The position numbers and the translations under genes were made by a program. Below are positions 5,963-8,043 of a stretch of 8,043 bases of DNA, piece after piece (positions within the stretch are counted from its first letter, which is position 1; each line of letters opens with the position of its first letter). Source of the stretch: Alphaproteobacteria bacterium. Its GTDB lineage: Bacteria > Pseudomonadota > Alphaproteobacteria > Micropepsales > Micropepsaceae. The stretch lies in the NCBI GenBank assembly GCA_947373775.1, contig CANBZE010000062.1, positions 1 to 8,043 of the forward strand, read 5' to 3'. Below the pieces are notes generated by a model, which saw nothing but the letters and a program-made list of their open reading frames with translations, was not told the DNA's origin and searched no databases.

Positions 5963-7273
5963 TTAGACGGACAGCCGATCAAGCTTGAGATCTGCCGTAC
6001 TGTTACCCAGTTTTTCGGTAGGAATGCCCAGCTTGTCGATGATTGTCAGATGCATGTTTGCGATCGGCGTATCCACTCCGGATGCCGTGATCATGCGGCC
6101 AGTGGCAAGCCGCCCATTCGAGCCGCCGGCCAGGACAACCGGCAGGTTGCGCTGGCTGTGGACCGTGGGGTTGGACAGGGTGCTTCCAAACAGGATGATG
6201 GAATTGTCCAGCATGGAACCGCTGGGCTCCTTGATCGCTTCAAGCTTGTCCAGATAATAGGCTAGCAGTTCGGACTGCAGCGTGTTGATCTTGTGCAGGG
6301 CGTCGAGCTTTTGCTTCTCGTAATTGTGGTGTGACGCCTCATGGTGCTGCAGGCCGACGCCGATTTCCGGGAACGTCAGCAGCGAGGATTCGCCGTTGAA
6401 CATGAAATTGTTCACCCGGGTCAGGTCCGCCTGGAAGGCGATCGCCTGCAGGTCGAACATCAGCTTGACGTGATCGCTCCACTTGTCAGGGATACCAGCC
6501 GGCCGGTTCACCGCCGGCAGGTCGGGCATCTTCTTGCTTTCGGCTACCTGGATGCGGCGCTCCACGTCGCGCAACGAGGTCAGGTACTGGTCCAGCTTCT
6601 GGCGGTCCGAATGGCCCAGGCGGCCCTTCAATGCGTTGATCTGCTCCGCCACGCCGTCCAGGGTGCTGCGGTCCTGTTCATTGCGCCTGGCGCTTGCAGC
6701 GGCGTCAATCTTGCCGCCGTCGCCGAACAGGCGCTCGAAGACCAGGCGGGGATTGTTTTCGACCGGCAGCACCGTATGGGCGTCGCGGTAGAACATCGTG
6801 GCATTGGAGGTGGTGGGCTGTTCGGTGGACATTTCCAGCGAGGCGAACTGGGTCTCCTTGCCGAAATGCGCCGCCGCGATCTGGTCCATCGAAATGCCGA
6901 CTTCGACCTTGCCTTGCGTCAGTTCGCAACCGGTCAGCCAGCCGGCGACAGCGCGGTCATGGAAATCGGGCTTGCTGTGATCCACCGAAGAACACAGGCC
7001 GCCCACGACCAGCAGCTTCTGCTTGTGGCGCTCAAGCGGCGCCATGCCTTCCGCCAAGGTGAAGTTCGCGCCTTCCCCGAAGGGCAGCCAGCGGTCGGTG
7101 GCGCCGTGTGGAAAATAGCACACGCCCAGCCGGCGCACCGGTGCCGCCGCCGTCAAGCGCTCCTGTCCAAAGGCCGGATGCATGGCGTCCAGGAAAGGCA
7201 GCGCAATCGCAGCCGCGCCGGCGCCTCTCAGCAGGGCGCGGCGGGAAAGAAATCTCTGCGATACGTAATGCAT
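5963..7273 (-). CDS. DUF1552 (HXXSHH-family) protein with canonical motif
   Basis: A 436-residue DUF1552 protein (PF07586), paralogous to the + strand copy ending 101 bp away. The Tat-like signal is S-R-R-A-L-L-R-G at 10-17, followed by AGAAAIALPFLDAM and a probable cleavage near 35-37. Landmarks are RRLGVCYFPHGATDRWLP at 47-64, LLVVGGL 87-93, FHDRAVAGWLTG at 104-115 (H105), FASLEMS 143-149, FERLFGDG 179-186 and DRQKLDQYLTSLRDVE at 223-238. The last is at the same residue positions as in the other copy. The signature H311-E-A-S314-H315-H316 is intact, preceded by H310. The C-terminus has MLDNSIILFGSTLSNPTVHSQ and NLPVVLAGGSNGRLATGR. ATG 7273 has GGAG 8 nt upstream. The gene follows the ankyrin gene by 24 nt, so they likely form an operon. 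Export by Tat suggests folding or cofactor loading before transport; that is inference. Family call is firm, function unknown. Confidence 0.92.
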   Translation of the reverse strand: MHYVSQRFLSRRALLRGAGAAAIALPFLDAMHPAFGQERLTAAAPVRRLGVCYFPHGATDRWLPFGEGANFTLAEGMAPLERHKQKLLVVGGLCSSVDHSKPDFHDRAVAGWLTGCELTQGKVEVGISMDQIAAAHFGKETQFASLEMSTEQPTTSNATMFYRDAHTVLPVENNPRLVFERLFGDGGKIDAAASARRNEQDRSTLDGVAEQINALKGRLGHSDRQKLDQYLTSLRDVERRIQVAESKKMPDLPAVNRPAGIPDKWSDHVKLMFDLQAIAFQADLTRVNNFMFNGESSLLTFPEIGVGLQHHEASHHNYEKQKLDALHKINTLQSELLAYYLDKLEAIKEPSGSMLDNSIILFGSTLSNPTVHSQRNLPVVLAGGSNGRLATGRMITASGVDTPIANMHLTIIDKLGIPTEKLGNSTADLKLDRLSV

Positions 7274-7281
7274 GACAAACG

Positions 7282-7287
7282 CTCCGT
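7282..7287 (-). promoter_or_regulatory. Ribosome binding site for minus-strand DUF1552 gene
   Basis: The minus strand reads ACGGAG here, with GGAG 8 nt before ATG 7273. It falls within the 24-nt gap between the ankyrin stop and the DUF1552 start, leaving no room for a separate promoter and supporting one transcript. Confidence 0.5.
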
Positions 7288-7297
7288 GTGGCGCCGG

Positions 7298-8043
7298 CTA
7301 GTTGCTGGCAACCTTGGTCTTGATGCGCAGCGCCTTCTTGAAAGCGTCGGTGGTTTCGCTGATCCGCTTTGCGCCGGGGTCACCGTCCTTGCCGACCGTG
7401 CCTTCCTTCGTGAGCTTCCAGCGCAACACTTCCTGATTGTCGGCCGTCTGCAGCGCGGTCTCGCCATGATCGTTCACCACATCGGTGGGAACGCCCTGCG
7501 CTACCAGATATTCGATCACGTCGGCGGCGCCGGCGGCGCCCGCGATATGCAGGACAGTTTCGTTCTTGCGGACTTCCGCCTTGGCTTCCACCGTGTCGGC
7601 CAGCTGGTCGCCGGGATTGTAGATCATCTTCAAATTGGCGCCGTGCGCGGCCATGAGCTGCAACGCCGGCAGGCTGTTGGAACCGGCCGCAACCGAGAAA
7701 GGGGTATGGCCGTCCTTGCGCAAGCGGTTTGTGTCGCCGCCATGGGCAATCAACAGGGCCAGCGACGCGGTGTCGACAGACTGCGCCGCGACATGCATCG
7801 GGGTCGAACCAGGCGGCGCCGGATTGACGCGCACCTGGCTTACGGGCCCCCCGGTCGGATAGGCGGTGGCCGCGTTGGGATCGGCGCCCAGCTCCAGCAG
7901 CCGCCTGACGGTGGCGACACCTTCGGGGTCGGCAGGCTTCTGGATAATCTTGGCCGGCGCGTCGAAGCGGTGGTCGACGGGCGTGGGGGCCATTCCAATC
8001 AGCGCGCCATGCAAGGGGGTATAGCCTGCGCCGTCCGCTGCCA
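7298..8043 (-). CDS. Ankyrin-repeat protein, N-terminus beyond right edge
   Basis: C-terminal 247 residues of an ankyrin-repeat protein, a protein-protein interaction scaffold. The frame is open through the right edge: complete codons from 8041 read A-A-D-G-A-G-Y-T-P-L-H-G-A-L, an ankyrin repeat cut by the edge. The TTG at 8014 is the Leu of TPLH and not a start. Visible repeats, numbered from the edge, are TPLHGAL at 8-14, ATVRRLLELGADPNAA near 43-58, STPMHVAAQ 79-87 with LALLIAHGGDTNR, GHTPFSVAA 111-119 with ALQLMAAHGANL, ETVLHIAGAAG 161-171 with VIEYLVAQGVPTDVV, and GETALQTADN 193-202. Longer insertions separate some repeats. A basic tail (KKALRIKTKVASN) ends the protein. It lies 24 nt upstream of the DUF1552 gene and is probably co-transcribed. 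Whether it carries a signal peptide cannot be seen here. The partner is unknown; the co-transcribed DUF1552 protein is the obvious candidate. Confidence 0.88.
   Translation of the reverse strand, partial: AADGAGYTPLHGALIGMAPTPVDHRFDAPAKIIQKPADPEGVATVRRLLELGADPNAATAYPTGGPVSQVRVNPAPPGSTPMHVAAQSVDTASLALLIAHGGDTNRLRKDGHTPFSVAAGSNSLPALQLMAAHGANLKMIYNPGDQLADTVEAKAEVRKNETVLHIAGAAGAADVIEYLVAQGVPTDVVNDHGETALQTADNQEVLRWKLTKEGTVGKDGDPGAKRISETTDAFKKALRIKTKVASN

Noticed and set aside
8012..8014. TTG 8014 as the start of the ankyrin gene
   Set aside because: The frame continues to the window edge and the TTG encodes the Leu of a TPLH ankyrin motif.

Overview
The window is about 8 kb of GC-rich bacterial DNA, tightly packed, with no RNA genes, insertion sequences, CRISPR arrays or obvious signs of recent transfer. 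Codon usage, twin-arginine signal sequences and protein families fit a Gram-negative bacterium. An alphaproteobacterium (Rhizomicrobium-, sphingomonad- or caulobacter-like) is my best guess, but only a guess, because no phylogenetic marker is present.

Left part (1-1423, + strand): the 3' part of a TPR plus putative 2OG-Fe(II) oxygenase gene (PF13759/TIGR02466-like) runs in from the left edge. It is followed by a small exported protein of unknown function (866-1423). That gene meets the next one, on the minus strand, tail to tail at a shared CTAG, so the two stop codons overlap.

Middle and right part (1420-8043): this is the accessory core. A large uncharacterised exported protein (1420-2742, -) is divergent from a two-gene + strand operon. 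The operon encodes a PSD-type protein with the DUF1587/1595/1592/1588/1585 arrangement and one CxxCH heme motif (2890-4524), then a DUF1552/HXXSHH protein with a Tat-like signal (4527-5861). Running toward it from the right edge is a minus-strand operon of an ankyrin-repeat protein (7298 to beyond 8043) and a second DUF1552/HXXSHH protein (5963-7273). The two DUF1552 genes end 101 bp apart, tail to tail.

Interpretation: the region looks like two related modules of an envelope system of unknown biochemical function. A predicted c-type-heme PSD protein is paired with a Tat-exported HXXSHH protein, and a second HXXSHH protein is paired with an ankyrin protein. The two HXXSHH paralogs are clearly alignable, but only the right-hand copy (5963-7273) keeps the canonical H-x-x-S-H-H signature. 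The left-hand copy reads H-Q-S-T-H-E at the equivalent place. Family assignments rest on motif recognition by eye; joint function is inferred from gene order only.
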